Shown piece by piece: positions 16,385 through 25,075 of a stretch of DNA of 64,000 nucleotides. This DNA comes from Virgibacillus_P tibetensis (GTDB lineage Bacteria > Bacillota > Bacilli > Bacillales > Amphibacillaceae): assembly GCF_036026595.1 (NCBI RefSeq), contig NZ_JARZFX010000001.1:744001-808000 (forward strand), given 5' to 3'. Each line of letters begins with the position of its first letter. Position 1 is the first letter of the stretch. The notes beneath the pieces were generated by a model that saw only the letters and a list, made by a program, of their open reading frames with translations, did not search any database and had not been told where the DNA came from. The position numbers and the translations under genes are program-made.

Positions 16385-16409
16385 AACTGCTCGCAAAAGC
16401 CGAGCAGTT
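16385..16409 (-). terminator. Rho-independent terminator after topA
   Basis: AACTGCTCG and CGAGCAGTT form a 9-bp stem with a 7-nt loop, followed on the minus strand by TTTAATATT. It begins a few bases past the topA stop. Confidence 0.75.
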
Positions 16410-16414
16410 GAATT

Positions 16415-18493
16415 TTATTCTTGTGCTATCTCTTTATATTCACAACTTGTACATAGAATTTGTGTATCTTTTTTACTTTTCTTCTCAACAAGTAACGATT
16501 CACATTTTGGGCAGGGTCTGGAAATTGGTTTATCCCATGAGATGAAATCACAATCGGGAAATTGATCACAACCAAAGAACTTTCTCTGTTTCTTAGACTT
16601 TCTTTCTACTACATTTCCTTCTTTACATTTCGGACACTTTACGCCAATTTCTTTTAAAATAGGCTTAGTATTTCTGCAATCCGGAAAGTTTGAGCATGCT
16701 AGAAACTTACCGTAACGGCCCATTTTATATACCATTTCATGGCCACATTCTTCACAATCAATTCCAGCAGGTTCGTCCCTGATCTCTACTTTTTCCATTT
16801 CCAGTTCGGCTTTTTCTAAACGTTTATTAAAATCCTGATAAAATTCGTCGATAACCCTTATCCATTGAGTGGTGCCTTCTTCAACGGAATCCAAATCACC
16901 TTCCATTCTTGCTGTAAACGCAACATCAATAATCTCCGGAAAGAATTCTTGTACGAGATCGATAACAATTACACCAAGTTCTGTTGGTATAAATCGTTTA
17001 TTATCAATGCTTACATAACCTCTACGTTGAATTGTATCTAACGTAGGGGCAAATGTGGATGGTCTGCCAATCCCCAATTCTTCCATAGTTCTAACCAGTC
17101 TGGCTTCTGTATATCTTGGTGGCGGTTGTGTGAAATGCTGATTTGGAATAATTTCCTTTGACTGGACAGTCATTCCTTCTTTTAAGTCGGGCAAAAACTT
17201 ATCTTCTTCTTTCTTGTTATCATCTGTACCCTCAATATATACTTTCATAAAACCTTTAAACTTTACCTTCGAACCAGTTGCACGGAACTCAATATCATTA
17301 TTAATTAGATGCACGGTCATTGTATCCAGAACTGCTGAAGCCATTTGACTGGCAAGAAACCGTTCCCAGATTAGTTTATATAAACGTAGTTGATCTCTGG
17401 ATAGGATTGTTTTTAATGATTTGGGATCTCGCATAGCCGAAGTCGGTCTTATTGCTTCATGGGCATCCTGAGCACCCTCTTTTTTCTTGCCGGGTTTATG
17501 GTTCCCAAGATAGTCTTTTCCATATTTCTCTTCTATATAACCTCTCGCTTCTTCTTTTGCTGTATCAGAGATACGTGTTGAATCCGTTCGCATATACGTA
17601 ATTAAACCCGTTATACCTCCAGCTTTCTTCCCTAAATCAATTCCTTCGTATAATTGTTGGGCCACCATCATCGTTTTTCTGGCACGGAAGTTCAACTTTC
17701 TTGCTGCTTCTTGCTGTAAAGAGGATGTTATGAATGGTTGAGCAGGGTTTCGCTTTCGTTCCCGTTTATTAACTTTATCGATAGAGAAATCGGGACCTTC
17801 AATTTGTTTAATTATATTCTTAACGTCATCTTCTGTTTTTAAATGCTGTTTTTTTCCCTTTAAACCATAAAAAGCTCCTTCAAACGTTTCGTTGTCCTTT
17901 TGAAATTCTCCTTCAATAGACCAATACTCTTCAGGGTTAAAATTCTCAATTTCTTTTTCACGATCTATTATCATCTTTACAGCTACCGATTGTACTCTTC
18001 CTGCACTCAACCCTTTCTTTACTTTTTTCCAAAGTAAAGGACTGATGTTGTATCCAACAAGACGATCTAAAATTCGTCTTGCCTGTTGTGCATCAACTAA
18101 ATCTGTATCTATCGATCGTGGATGTTTAAAGGACTCCTTTATCGCGTCTTTCGTAATCTCATTAAAGACAACACGGCACTGTGAATTCTCATCAACATTT
18201 AAAATATGTGCCAAATGCCAAGCGATCGCTTCACCTTCCCTGTCCGGATCGGCTGCTAGATATATTTTTTTCGCTTTTTTTGCCGCTTTTCGTAAGTCTT
18301 TTAACACATCGCCCTTTCCACGAATTGTAATGTATTTCGGTTTAAATTCATCTTCAACATCCACGCCCATTTGACTTTTAGGTAAATCGCGCACATGTCC
18401 CATAGATGCTTTAACTGTATATTTTTTGCCTAAATAACGTTCAATCGTTTTCGCTTTTGCCGGCGATTCTACGATTACTAGATAATCTGACAT
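16415..18493 (-). CDS. topA: TopA, DNA topoisomerase I
   Basis: Type IA topoisomerase that relaxes negative supercoils behind transcription. The 692-aa length matches B. subtilis (691). Visible are an N-terminal Toprim domain (LVIVESPAKAKTIERYLG; DPDREGEAIAWHLA), the active-site Tyr in LITYMRTDSTRIS (about residue 300), and three C-terminal zinc ribbons. The first begins CEECGHEMVYKMGRYGKFL, the second CPKCKEGNVVERKSKK, and the third, CPKCESLLVEKK, is followed by CTSC. It has its own promoter and a terminator, so it is separated from dprA and from the downstream orphan. Confidence 0.98.
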   Translation of the reverse strand: MSDYLVIVESPAKAKTIERYLGKKYTVKASMGHVRDLPKSQMGVDVEDEFKPKYITIRGKGDVLKDLRKAAKKAKKIYLAADPDREGEAIAWHLAHILNVDENSQCRVVFNEITKDAIKESFKHPRSIDTDLVDAQQARRILDRLVGYNISPLLWKKVKKGLSAGRVQSVAVKMIIDREKEIENFNPEEYWSIEGEFQKDNETFEGAFYGLKGKKQHLKTEDDVKNIIKQIEGPDFSIDKVNKRERKRNPAQPFITSSLQQEAARKLNFRARKTMMVAQQLYEGIDLGKKAGGITGLITYMRTDSTRISDTAKEEARGYIEEKYGKDYLGNHKPGKKKEGAQDAHEAIRPTSAMRDPKSLKTILSRDQLRLYKLIWERFLASQMASAVLDTMTVHLINNDIEFRATGSKVKFKGFMKVYIEGTDDNKKEEDKFLPDLKEGMTVQSKEIIPNQHFTQPPPRYTEARLVRTMEELGIGRPSTFAPTLDTIQRRGYVSIDNKRFIPTELGVIVIDLVQEFFPEIIDVAFTARMEGDLDSVEEGTTQWIRVIDEFYQDFNKRLEKAELEMEKVEIRDEPAGIDCEECGHEMVYKMGRYGKFLACSNFPDCRNTKPILKEIGVKCPKCKEGNVVERKSKKQRKFFGCDQFPDCDFISWDKPISRPCPKCESLLVEKKSKKDTQILCTSCEYKEIAQE

Positions 18494-18545
18494 TGTATTT
18501 CCTCCTATAGTGAGGTTACGTTAATTAAATTGGAAATCTTCACTA

Positions 18546-18574
18546 ATATTAAATATATACTACATATTTGTCAA
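18546..18574 (-). promoter_or_regulatory. Sigma-A promoter for topA
   Basis: Minus strand: TTGACA (perfect), 17 bp, TAATAT. It gives a leader of about 45 nt before topA. Confidence 0.65.
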
Positions 18575-18618
18575 ACTTACTGTAATAAATCGCAGGTTCC
18601 CAGTCTATTTCTCCTCCG

Positions 18619-19527
18619 TTACTTACTATACACCATGTTTTGTCCAATCGTCTCCCAATCCTCTATTATATCCTGTGGGCAGTGTACCAGCTTAGCTCCA
18701 TCCTGAATCATTTTAAGACAACCCTTCGTTTGTTCAATTAATGGTGAGCCTGGAACCGCATATACTTCCCTGCCCTGATCAAGTGCCTGATCTACAGTAA
18801 TCAGCGTACCACTTTTTTCTGTTGCCTCAATTACTAATGTACCAAAACTTAAACCACTTATTATCCGATTTCTTTCTGGAAAGTGAAATCGAGTTGGTGG
18901 TGTATGCGGTGGGTACTCAGATAATACTAACCCATTTTCTGTGATTTGTTTAAATAAAGCTGTATTTTGCCTAGGGTAGATATGATGAAAACCACCCCCC
19001 AATACGGCAATTGTTTTTCCATTATTTCCTAAAGTAAGTGTATGTGCGAAGCTGTCTATACCTTTAGCCATACCACTCACTATTAACCAATCCTTTTTAA
19101 TAAGTGGTTTAACTATATATTCTATTTTAGCTTTTGCTTCATATGAGGGATTTCGTGTTCCAATCACGCTAATGGCCGGTTTATGAGATAATAATGAGAT
19201 GTTCCCTAGCGCATATAACACAATCGGAGCATCTTTTATTGTTTGTAACACAGGGGGGTAGTCATCATCAATGATTGTGATGACAGTAAATTTGCTTATA
19301 TCATGGGCGATTTGCTTTTTAATTGTTTGATTATGAAGGTCTGAATATAATCGTGTGGCTTGCTTTGCAGATAATAAATAGAGGTGACTAAGTTGAGTGG
19401 ATGATAAATGAAAAATTTGCTGTAATGCCGGGTCAGCATGAAGGATTTTACGAATAGTACGTCGTGTGATTCCACGACAGCGTTGTAAATGGATGAGTCG
19501 CTCGCGCATTGAATACAGGTTAATCAC
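18619..19527 (-). CDS. dprA: DprA/Smf, DNA processing protein
   Basis: Loads RecA onto incoming single-stranded DNA during natural transformation. The 302-aa protein has an N-terminal helical region and the conserved Rossmann-like core: ISVIGTRNPSYEAK, WLIVSGMAKGIDSFAH, IAVLGGGFHHIYPRQN and the loop SEYPPHTPPTRFHFPERNR, followed by VIEATEKSGTLITVDQA. The start is unsure: the GTG at 19525-19527 is only about 1 nt from AAAGGA, and a later ATG (six codons on) is too far. It lies between sucD and topA, as in B. subtilis. Confidence 0.94.
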   Translation of the reverse strand: MINLYSMRERLIHLQRCRGITRRTIRKILHADPALQQIFHLSSTQLSHLYLLSAKQATRLYSDLHNQTIKKQIAHDISKFTVITIIDDDYPPVLQTIKDAPIVLYALGNISLLSHKPAISVIGTRNPSYEAKAKIEYIVKPLIKKDWLIVSGMAKGIDSFAHTLTLGNNGKTIAVLGGGFHHIYPRQNTALFKQITENGLVLSEYPPHTPPTRFHFPERNRIISGLSFGTLVIEATEKSGTLITVDQALDQGREVYAVPGSPLIEQTKGCLKMIQDGAKLVHCPQDIIEDWETIGQNMVYSK

Positions 19528-19542
19528 GTCCTTTAATATAGT

Positions 19543-19577
19543 AGGAACCTAAAAGCTTATGATACCTTTAGGTTCCT
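19543..19577. terminator. Hairpin between sucD and dprA
   Basis: AGGAACCTAAA and TTTAGGTTCCT form an 11-bp stem with a 13-nt loop. The T-run (CCTTTTTG) is on the plus strand, whereas sucD needs one on the minus strand, where only ACTATATT follows. It may terminate sucCD weakly or act as an attenuator before dprA. Confidence 0.45.
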
Positions 19578-19659
19578 TTTTGATAAGGTAAGAAAGTATA
19601 AATTTTTGGCTGCCATTAATTCATACACTTAAACAGCCACGTCCAGTGCTTTTGTTCTT

Positions 19660-20562
19660 TTAGTGTGTTTTACATTTTTTTACCAAGTCGTTTTCTTCTA
19701 AAACTTTAATCATTGTTTCTCCCATTACTGCAGGTGTTTCAGCAACTTGGATACCACATTCATTCATAACACGGATTTTCTCTTCAGCAGTACCTTTACC
19801 ACCTGAGATGATTGCGCCAGCATGACCCATTCGTTTTCCTGGAGGTGCAGTTGCTCCTCCAATAAATCCAACAACTGGTTTAGTCATATTAGCTTTTACC
19901 CACTCAGCAGCTTCTTCTTCTGCAGTACCACCAATTTCACCAATCATAATTACTGCTTCAGTTTCTGAGTCTTCGTTAAACGCCTTTAGTGCATCAATAA
20001 AATCGGTTCCATTGACTGGATCTCCGCCAATACCAACAGCAGTTGACTGACCATAACCAGCTTCTGATAACTGATGAACAGCTTCATATGTTAAGGTACC
20101 AGAACGCGAAACAACTCCGATATGTCCCTTTTTATGAATATAACCAGGCATAATACCTATTTTACATTCGTCTGGGGTAATTACTCCAGGACAGTTAGGA
20201 CCTACTAAGCGTGTTTTTTTACCTTCCATATATCGTTTTACTTTAACCATATCCAATACTGGAATGTGTTCAGTAATACAGATAGCCAGATCAAGTTCTG
20301 CATCTACTGCTTCAATAATTGCATCTGCTGCAAATGGAGCAGGAACATAGATTACGGATGCATTAGCACCTGTTTTTTCAACAGCTTCTTTTACTGTATT
20401 AAATACAGGTACACCCTCAACTTCTGTACCGCCTTTTTTAGGTGTAACGCCACCAACGATTTTCGTTCCGTATTCTAGCATTTGTTTAGTATGGAATTTG
20501 GCTGTACCACCAGTTATTCCCTGGACAATTACTTTTGTATCTTTATTAACATATACACTCAT
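19660..20562 (-). CDS. sucD: SucD, succinate-CoA ligase alpha subunit
   Basis: TCA-cycle enzyme that makes GTP or ATP from succinyl-CoA. The 300-aa product has the CoA-binding N-terminus (VIVQGITGGTAKFHTKQML) and the phosphohistidine motif GKRMGHAGAIISGG (His near residue 246). ATG at 20560-20562 has AAAGGACGG 6 nt upstream; the open frame extends seven codons further but would contain the Shine-Dalgarno. It follows sucC by 45 bp. Confidence 0.98.
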   Translation of the reverse strand: MSVYVNKDTKVIVQGITGGTAKFHTKQMLEYGTKIVGGVTPKKGGTEVEGVPVFNTVKEAVEKTGANASVIYVPAPFAADAIIEAVDAELDLAICITEHIPVLDMVKVKRYMEGKKTRLVGPNCPGVITPDECKIGIMPGYIHKKGHIGVVSRSGTLTYEAVHQLSEAGYGQSTAVGIGGDPVNGTDFIDALKAFNEDSETEAVIMIGEIGGTAEEEAAEWVKANMTKPVVGFIGGATAPPGKRMGHAGAIISGGKGTAEEKIRVMNECGIQVAETPAVMGETMIKVLEENDLVKKCKTH

Positions 20563-20607
20563 TTTCGTCCGTCCTTTCTGCATGATCTATACGTTCATTA
20601 TGATAAA

Positions 20608-21768
20608 TTATTTAACCATGGAAACGATTTTTTCCGCGCCGTCAGCCATAGAACCAGCAGACGTAATATTTAAGCCAGACTCATCTAGAATTTTCTTTCC
20701 TAAATCAACATTAGTTCCTTCTAGACGTACTACAAGCGGAATTTCTAACCCTACTTGTTTCGTTGCTGCTACAACACCTTCGGCAATAACATCACACTTC
20801 ATAATTCCACCAAAAATGTTTACAAAAATACCTTTAACATTGGAATCGGACAAAATGATTTTAAATGCTTCTGTAACTTTTTCAGCAGTTGCGCCGCCCC
20901 CAACGTCAAGGAAGTTAGCGGGGTCGCCGCCATAATGTTTAATGATATCCATTGTAGACATTGCAAGCCCGGCTCCATTTACCATACAGCCAATATTGCC
21001 ATCTAAAGATATATAACTTAGATCAAATTTGGATGCTTCAATTTCTTTTTCATCTTCTTCATTTAAATCACGTAACTCCAGAACACCCTTTTGACGGAAT
21101 AAAGCATTATCATCAAAGTTCATTTTGGCATCTAATGCTAGTACTTGGCCATCCCCAGTCGTAACCAATGGGTTGATTTCTGCTATGGAACAATCCTTTT
21201 CAACAAACGCATTATAAAGGCTTCCCATAAATTTAACTGCTTTTCCAATTAGTTCATCAGGAATATTGATATTAAATGCTAGTCTTCTAGCTTGGTAACC
21301 AGAAAGACCAACAACCGGGTCAATTACTTCCTTGAAAATCTTCTCTGGAGTTGCTTCAGCAACTTCTTCGATTTCCGTACCGCCTTCTTCAGAGGCCATC
21401 ATAACTACACGGGATGTTGCGCGATCAAGCACTACACCTACATAATATTCTTTTTGAATATCGCAACCTTCTTCAATAAGGAGTCGTTTTACCTCTTTAC
21501 CTTCTGGTCCGGTTTGATGTGTCACTAATGTTTTTCCAAGAATTTCATTTGCGTATGTACGCACCTCGTCCAGGTTCTTTGCGATTTTCACACCACCAGC
21601 ATTACCACGGCCACCAGCATGAATTTGCGCTTTTACAACTGTAACAGCGCTTCCTAACTTCTCTGCAGCTTCAACAGCTTCTTCTACCGTATATGCAACA
21701 TGGCCATTAGGAACATTTACGCCATAATTTCGCAAAATATCTTTGCCTTGATATTCATGAATGTTCAT
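20608..21768 (-). CDS. sucC: SucC, succinate-CoA ligase beta subunit
   Basis: Partner of SucD carrying the ATP-grasp nucleotide domain. At 386 aa it is one residue from B. subtilis. It starts MNIHEYQGKDILRNYGV and contains the ATP-grasp segment TVVKAQIHAGGRGNAGGVK. The C-terminal ligase domain has GNIGCMVNGAGLAMSTMD and NIFGGIMKCD. GGAGGATAAAAG precedes ATG. A good sigma-A promoter sits in the 95-bp gap to ylqH, so sucCD need not depend on the upstream genes. Confidence 0.98.
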   Translation of the reverse strand: MNIHEYQGKDILRNYGVNVPNGHVAYTVEEAVEAAEKLGSAVTVVKAQIHAGGRGNAGGVKIAKNLDEVRTYANEILGKTLVTHQTGPEGKEVKRLLIEEGCDIQKEYYVGVVLDRATSRVVMMASEEGGTEIEEVAEATPEKIFKEVIDPVVGLSGYQARRLAFNINIPDELIGKAVKFMGSLYNAFVEKDCSIAEINPLVTTGDGQVLALDAKMNFDDNALFRQKGVLELRDLNEEDEKEIEASKFDLSYISLDGNIGCMVNGAGLAMSTMDIIKHYGGDPANFLDVGGGATAEKVTEAFKIILSDSNVKGIFVNIFGGIMKCDVIAEGVVAATKQVGLEIPLVVRLEGTNVDLGKKILDESGLNITSAGSMADGAEKIVSMVK

Positions 21769-21802
21769 CTTTTATCCTCCCATCAAAATTCACTGCATTT
21801 CT

Positions 21803-21831
21803 ATTGTATTAAAAAACAACAAATTTCACAA
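21803..21831 (-). promoter_or_regulatory. Sigma-A promoter for sucCD
   Basis: Minus strand: TTGTGA, 17 bp, TACAAT. The predicted start is about 28 nt before sucC. Confidence 0.6.
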
Positions 21832-21863
21832 CAATTACAGAAATATGTCGGTACATATATTAA

Positions 21864-22139
21864 TTAATCACTGCCCTCCAGACGCTGATCCGTTCGGTAC
21901 ACAAAAGCGAAGACCTCTGCTACCGCTAGATACAGCTCTTCTGGGATGGTTTCATTAATATTCAACTCAGCTAAAAGCTCTACTAGTGAAGAATCTTCCA
22001 ATATAGGAATATTATTTTCATTTGCCTTTTCAATAATACGATCAGCTAGCAGCCCCTTACCCGATGCAGCAATAACAGGCGCATTTTCGCGTTTTTGATC
22101 ATATCTTAGCGCCGCGGCCTTTCTTCGTGATTCTTTCAT
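21864..22139 (-). CDS. ylqH: YlqH, stand-alone FlhB C-terminal-like protein
   Basis: A 91-aa protein resembling the cytoplasmic C-terminal domain of the flagellar/type III export switch protein FlhB, without its membrane part. Visible features are RKAAALRYDQKRENAPVIA and a globular core GKGLLADRIIEKANENNIPI. It lacks the autocleaving NPTH motif of FlhB; the corresponding region reads ENAPVIAASGKG. The ATG overlaps the ylqG stop (ATGA). In B. subtilis the homologue is reported to substitute partly for FlhB-C. Here it is paired with a FliK-like protein. Confidence 0.88.
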   Translation of the reverse strand: MKESRRKAAALRYDQKRENAPVIAASGKGLLADRIIEKANENNIPILEDSSLVELLAELNINETIPEELYLAVAEVFAFVYRTDQRLEGSD

Positions 22140-23923
22140 ATGCGGAAATCAACTCCTTTGTAAGAAGGTTGGTATGCTGTTTTAGCTTTTATCGGATCGT
22201 CTGATTTTTTAATCGGCTTAAACGCAACTGTAGATAGTTGATAATTTAGGTCTTGCAGTCCTTCTTTTAAAACCGGCTGTATGGAAATAGAAAGGTCCTT
22301 CAACTGATCAGTGTCGTTAAATATTGTTACCGCTACGGCACGTTTTTGTATATTCATATCAATTATGGTTTCTTTCAAATTGGCAAGATCCAAATAAAAT
22401 AAAATTCGACAATAATCCGGATTAATTTCCCCTTCAGCTGTTTTTCTTCCTTCAATCTCCAAGTTCAGATCACTAGCTAAACCAAGCCTTTCACCTGGTA
22501 CTTGTAAGCTTGCCTGCAGAAAGTTAGTTGTTTCATTAACTGTACTGAGCTGCATCCCGTTAATGAAATGAAGCAGCTGTTGTCCACGTTCGTTAACGGC
22601 TCCATCACTGTGCTGAAGCAGTTGCAAAAGCATTCCTTTTACAGTCGCCTGCTGCTGTTCAGGATCCTTAGCCAGCTGATTCTCATAAGATAATCCAGTA
22701 AATAAAAGTGTCTGATTTACTTGCATCATAAATTGGTCCCTTGGTGTAGCCTGTATAAATCCTTTATTCGTATTTACTGTATGTAAAGTATGTTCGATAG
22801 TCGTATAGGTTTGCATATGATTTAATGTTTGGATCACTGCTAAAAGCTGACGAAGTTGTACAGGGTTATTTTGAACTATCTTTGTTATCTGCAGCTGTCC
22901 GTCAGATAGCAATGGTGCTATTAACTGCGTAACTTGCTGCTTCATTTGGCTGAATTCCTGTAAGGATAGAGTACTATTAACAGCTACTGACCGGCTGATT
23001 TTGTCTCCCCATAATTGTGTTATTTCTCTCGTTCCGCTCAGCAACGCTTCCTTATTCGTAACCATTTGTTCGAAGGCTTGAATTACCCCATTAGCATTTA
23101 TTTGATGTGGTAATTTCAATGTTGAAGTCTGTTGGTTTGTAATGTGCTGAAGGTTTAAATTATTTTGTTTAGCCACCGCTTCCCATTGAGACTTCCAGGC
23201 AGAAAATTCCACTGATTGGTCAACAGCACCGGCTGCTTTTAGTATAGTAAAAAGCTGGCGATTATTTGTCATAATTTCGTTAAGGATTTGCTTTATTAAT
23301 GCAGTACTGGCATTTGAAGGTGGTTCAACCATCCTGCTTAATCGGTCTGTTAATTGAGGCTTTATTGAATCCTGCCTAAGTTGCTGTAAGACTGATTTCA
23401 TTTGAACTGTACTAGACGACGAATGTTTTACAACCAGTGCGTGATAAACGGATTCTGTTATTGGAAATTTTGCTGTAATCATCTCTTTGAGTATAGTCCC
23501 TGCCTGAACTTTATTCTTAACACCATCCAGCACTTGAAATGCCCGACTCAACTGCACTTTATCAAACGGTATTTTTTCCCCGATTAACGTTTGCAGAAAG
23601 TCTGTATTTGTCTTACTTGTTTTCAGTCCTAATTGCTGCATAAGATTGGTTGCATTACTGTGCTCTTGATTAACTAATGGCTCTCCCAGGACTCTTAAAT
23701 GAATAACGTCACCTGTAGCCTGAACTTGAAAGTGGTATTTTCCACCAACAGATAATGATGCTTCCAATTGAGCAATCATTTTTTGCGATCCCAGTTGAAT
23801 TTGTGCTTTGTTCTCAGGATAAAGTTTCAGTATTTTGCCTTGGATTATTTGTCCTGTTCTAAATCCTTGAACAGCGATTTCAGTCTGAGCTTTCTGTGTT
23901 CCAGATACTCGATATATACTCAA
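22136..23923 (-). CDS. ylqG: YlqG, FliK-like protein
   Basis: A 595-aa protein encoded next to ylqH. Its layout is that of a hook-length control protein. It has a long Gln-rich, mostly helical N-terminal and middle region (LLQQLLQ-type stretches throughout), then a C-terminal domain (about residues 485-585) with ILFYLDLANLKETIIDMNI, VAVTIFNDTDQLKDLS and LKEGLQDLNYQLSTV. That pattern follows the FliK C-terminal domain (strand, Leu-rich turn, amphipathic helix, Leu-rich end). The assignment as FliK-like is inference from this pattern; B. subtilis YlqG itself is uncharacterised. No signal peptide or membrane segment. Confidence 0.8.
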   Translation of the reverse strand: MSIYRVSGTQKAQTEIAVQGFRTGQIIQGKILKLYPENKAQIQLGSQKMIAQLEASLSVGGKYHFQVQATGDVIHLRVLGEPLVNQEHSNATNLMQQLGLKTSKTNTDFLQTLIGEKIPFDKVQLSRAFQVLDGVKNKVQAGTILKEMITAKFPITESVYHALVVKHSSSSTVQMKSVLQQLRQDSIKPQLTDRLSRMVEPPSNASTALIKQILNEIMTNNRQLFTILKAAGAVDQSVEFSAWKSQWEAVAKQNNLNLQHITNQQTSTLKLPHQINANGVIQAFEQMVTNKEALLSGTREITQLWGDKISRSVAVNSTLSLQEFSQMKQQVTQLIAPLLSDGQLQITKIVQNNPVQLRQLLAVIQTLNHMQTYTTIEHTLHTVNTNKGFIQATPRDQFMMQVNQTLLFTGLSYENQLAKDPEQQQATVKGMLLQLLQHSDGAVNERGQQLLHFINGMQLSTVNETTNFLQASLQVPGERLGLASDLNLEIEGRKTAEGEINPDYCRILFYLDLANLKETIIDMNIQKRAVAVTIFNDTDQLKDLSISIQPVLKEGLQDLNYQLSTVAFKPIKKSDDPIKAKTAYQPSYKGVDFRI

Positions 23924-23941
23924 ATAAAGTCACCCCCAAAT

Positions 23942-24712
23942 TCATTGAACGATATTACGTACTGGAGAGAAAGATCTTCTGTGGTAGGGAGAAGCGCCAT
24001 GTTCATCAAGTTTATTTATATGATTTGCCGTACCATAGCCCATGTTTGATTTGAAATCGTATACCGGGTATTCATTATGTATTTTTTTCATATAATTATC
24101 TCGTGTAACCTTTGCTAAGATACTTGCAGCTGCAATGGTTATGCTTTTGGCATCTCCCTTTGTAATTGCTTCTGAATTGCATGGTAGATTACCTAAAGGA
24201 ACAGCATCTACCAATATATAATCAGGTTGTGGATCCAACTGTTTTACTGCATCATACATCGCTATTTTAGTTGCTTCATATATATTCACTTGATCAATTT
24301 TTTGACTATTGACTAAGGAAATACCATAGCTTACAGCCTGCTCTTTTATAATAGAAAAGAAAGCATTACGTGTCTTCTCATTTAACTGTTTTGAATCATT
24401 TAAGCCAAGTAATTTAAAATCAGCAGGTAAAATAACTGCAGCAGCTACCACAGGACCTGCAAGGGGGCCTCTGCCGGCTTCATCAATGCCTGCTATACAT
24501 TTATAACCAGATGCATATGCATGCCGCTCATAACTGCTCATATATTTATATTTAGATTCCAGTTCTTCCACTTTTTCCTTCTTTTTCTCATAACTATTAA
24601 TCAGCTGATGAACCCCTTTTCGTTCGTCCATTTTTAATTCTGCAATTAATTCCTCATTAAGCTTACCAGCCTCAAATAAATATTTTAAGGTAGCAATTGA
24701 TTTTTTATTCAT
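23942..24712 (-). CDS. rnhB: RnhB, ribonuclease HII
   Basis: Removes ribonucleotides and RNA-DNA hybrids. The 256-aa protein has an N-terminal substrate-binding extension (about 1-70) and the catalytic core starting AGIDEAGRGPLAGPVVAAAV, with the Asp-Glu pair of the active site. Later acidic residues lie in YILVDAVPL and TKGDAKSITIAAASILAKV. AGAAAGGTG precedes ATG. First gene of the rnhB-ylqG-ylqH unit. Confidence 0.97.
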   Translation of the reverse strand: MNKKSIATLKYLFEAGKLNEELIAELKMDERKGVHQLINSYEKKKEKVEELESKYKYMSSYERHAYASGYKCIAGIDEAGRGPLAGPVVAAAVILPADFKLLGLNDSKQLNEKTRNAFFSIIKEQAVSYGISLVNSQKIDQVNIYEATKIAMYDAVKQLDPQPDYILVDAVPLGNLPCNSEAITKGDAKSITIAAASILAKVTRDNYMKKIHNEYPVYDFKSNMGYGTANHINKLDEHGASPYHRRSFSPVRNIVQ

Positions 24713-24735
24713 ATAAACACCTTTCTCTCTATCTT

Positions 24736-24763
24736 TTATCGGCAGTTACGATTAAAATTGTTA
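24736..24763 (-). promoter_or_regulatory. Sigma-D-like (flagellar) promoter upstream of rnhB-ylqG-ylqH
   Basis: Minus strand: TAAC, 16 bp, GCCGATAA, against the sigma-D consensus TAAA, N14-16, GCCGATAT. It lies just before rnhB, giving a leader of about 17-20 nt. The downstream ylqG and ylqH are flagellar-type genes, which supports the reading. Confidence 0.4.
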
Positions 24764-24779
24764 GTTAACACAAAAAATA

Positions 24780-25010
24780 GGCTCTTGTCGCGAACTTTGT
24801 TGCGTTTTAATTCTCACAGTTGATATAAAGTGCGTTGAGTGCCCGGATTCGCTCCGGCACAATATAACGCTTTCCATGATCACAGCCTAAAGCCTCCTAG
24901 AGAAGCAAAGAACGGTTCTACCGGAGTCTTCGGACACTGTTGCTCCGACGAACACGGCGTTCAAGTGTCGTCGTTTGCTCATAGATGTTTTTGGCGGGAC
25001 GAGTAACCAG
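24780..25010. repeat. Degraded Bacillaceae-type intergenic repeat (suspected)
   Basis: This block is clearly GC-richer than its flanks and non-coding. It contains CGCTTTCCATG, AGCCTCCTAGAGAAGC and GGAGTCTTCGG in the order I recall from a dispersed repeat of Bacillaceae genomes. It also holds a local hairpin, GTGCCCGGA/TCCGGCAC (24838-24860). Family assignment is from memory. Confidence 0.35.
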
Positions 25011-25033
25011 TCATAAACTTTTAGAAAACAGTC

Positions 25034-25066
25034 AAAAAATAAGACACCCATCCTAAGATGCATGTC
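25034..25066 (-). terminator. Rho-independent terminator after rbgA
   Basis: Minus strand: GACATGCATC, 4-nt loop, GATGGGTGTC (10 bp with one mismatch and one wobble), then TTATTTTTT. It starts about 10 bp past the rbgA stop. Confidence 0.65.
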
Positions 25067-25075
25067 CTGCCTTTC

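Larger units (their letters stand above)
24713..25075 (-). other. Intergenic region between rbgA and rnhB
   Basis: This 363-bp gap holds, from right to left, the rbgA terminator, a GC-richer degraded repeat-like block (about 24780-25010) and a sigma-D-like promoter for rnhB. No coding frame. B. subtilis has these genes almost contiguous, so about 300 bp look inserted. Confidence 0.65.

Noticed and set aside
19543..19577. Strong terminator for sucCD
   Set aside because: The stem is good but the T-run is on the plus strand, the wrong side for sucD, so only a low-confidence hairpin is listed.
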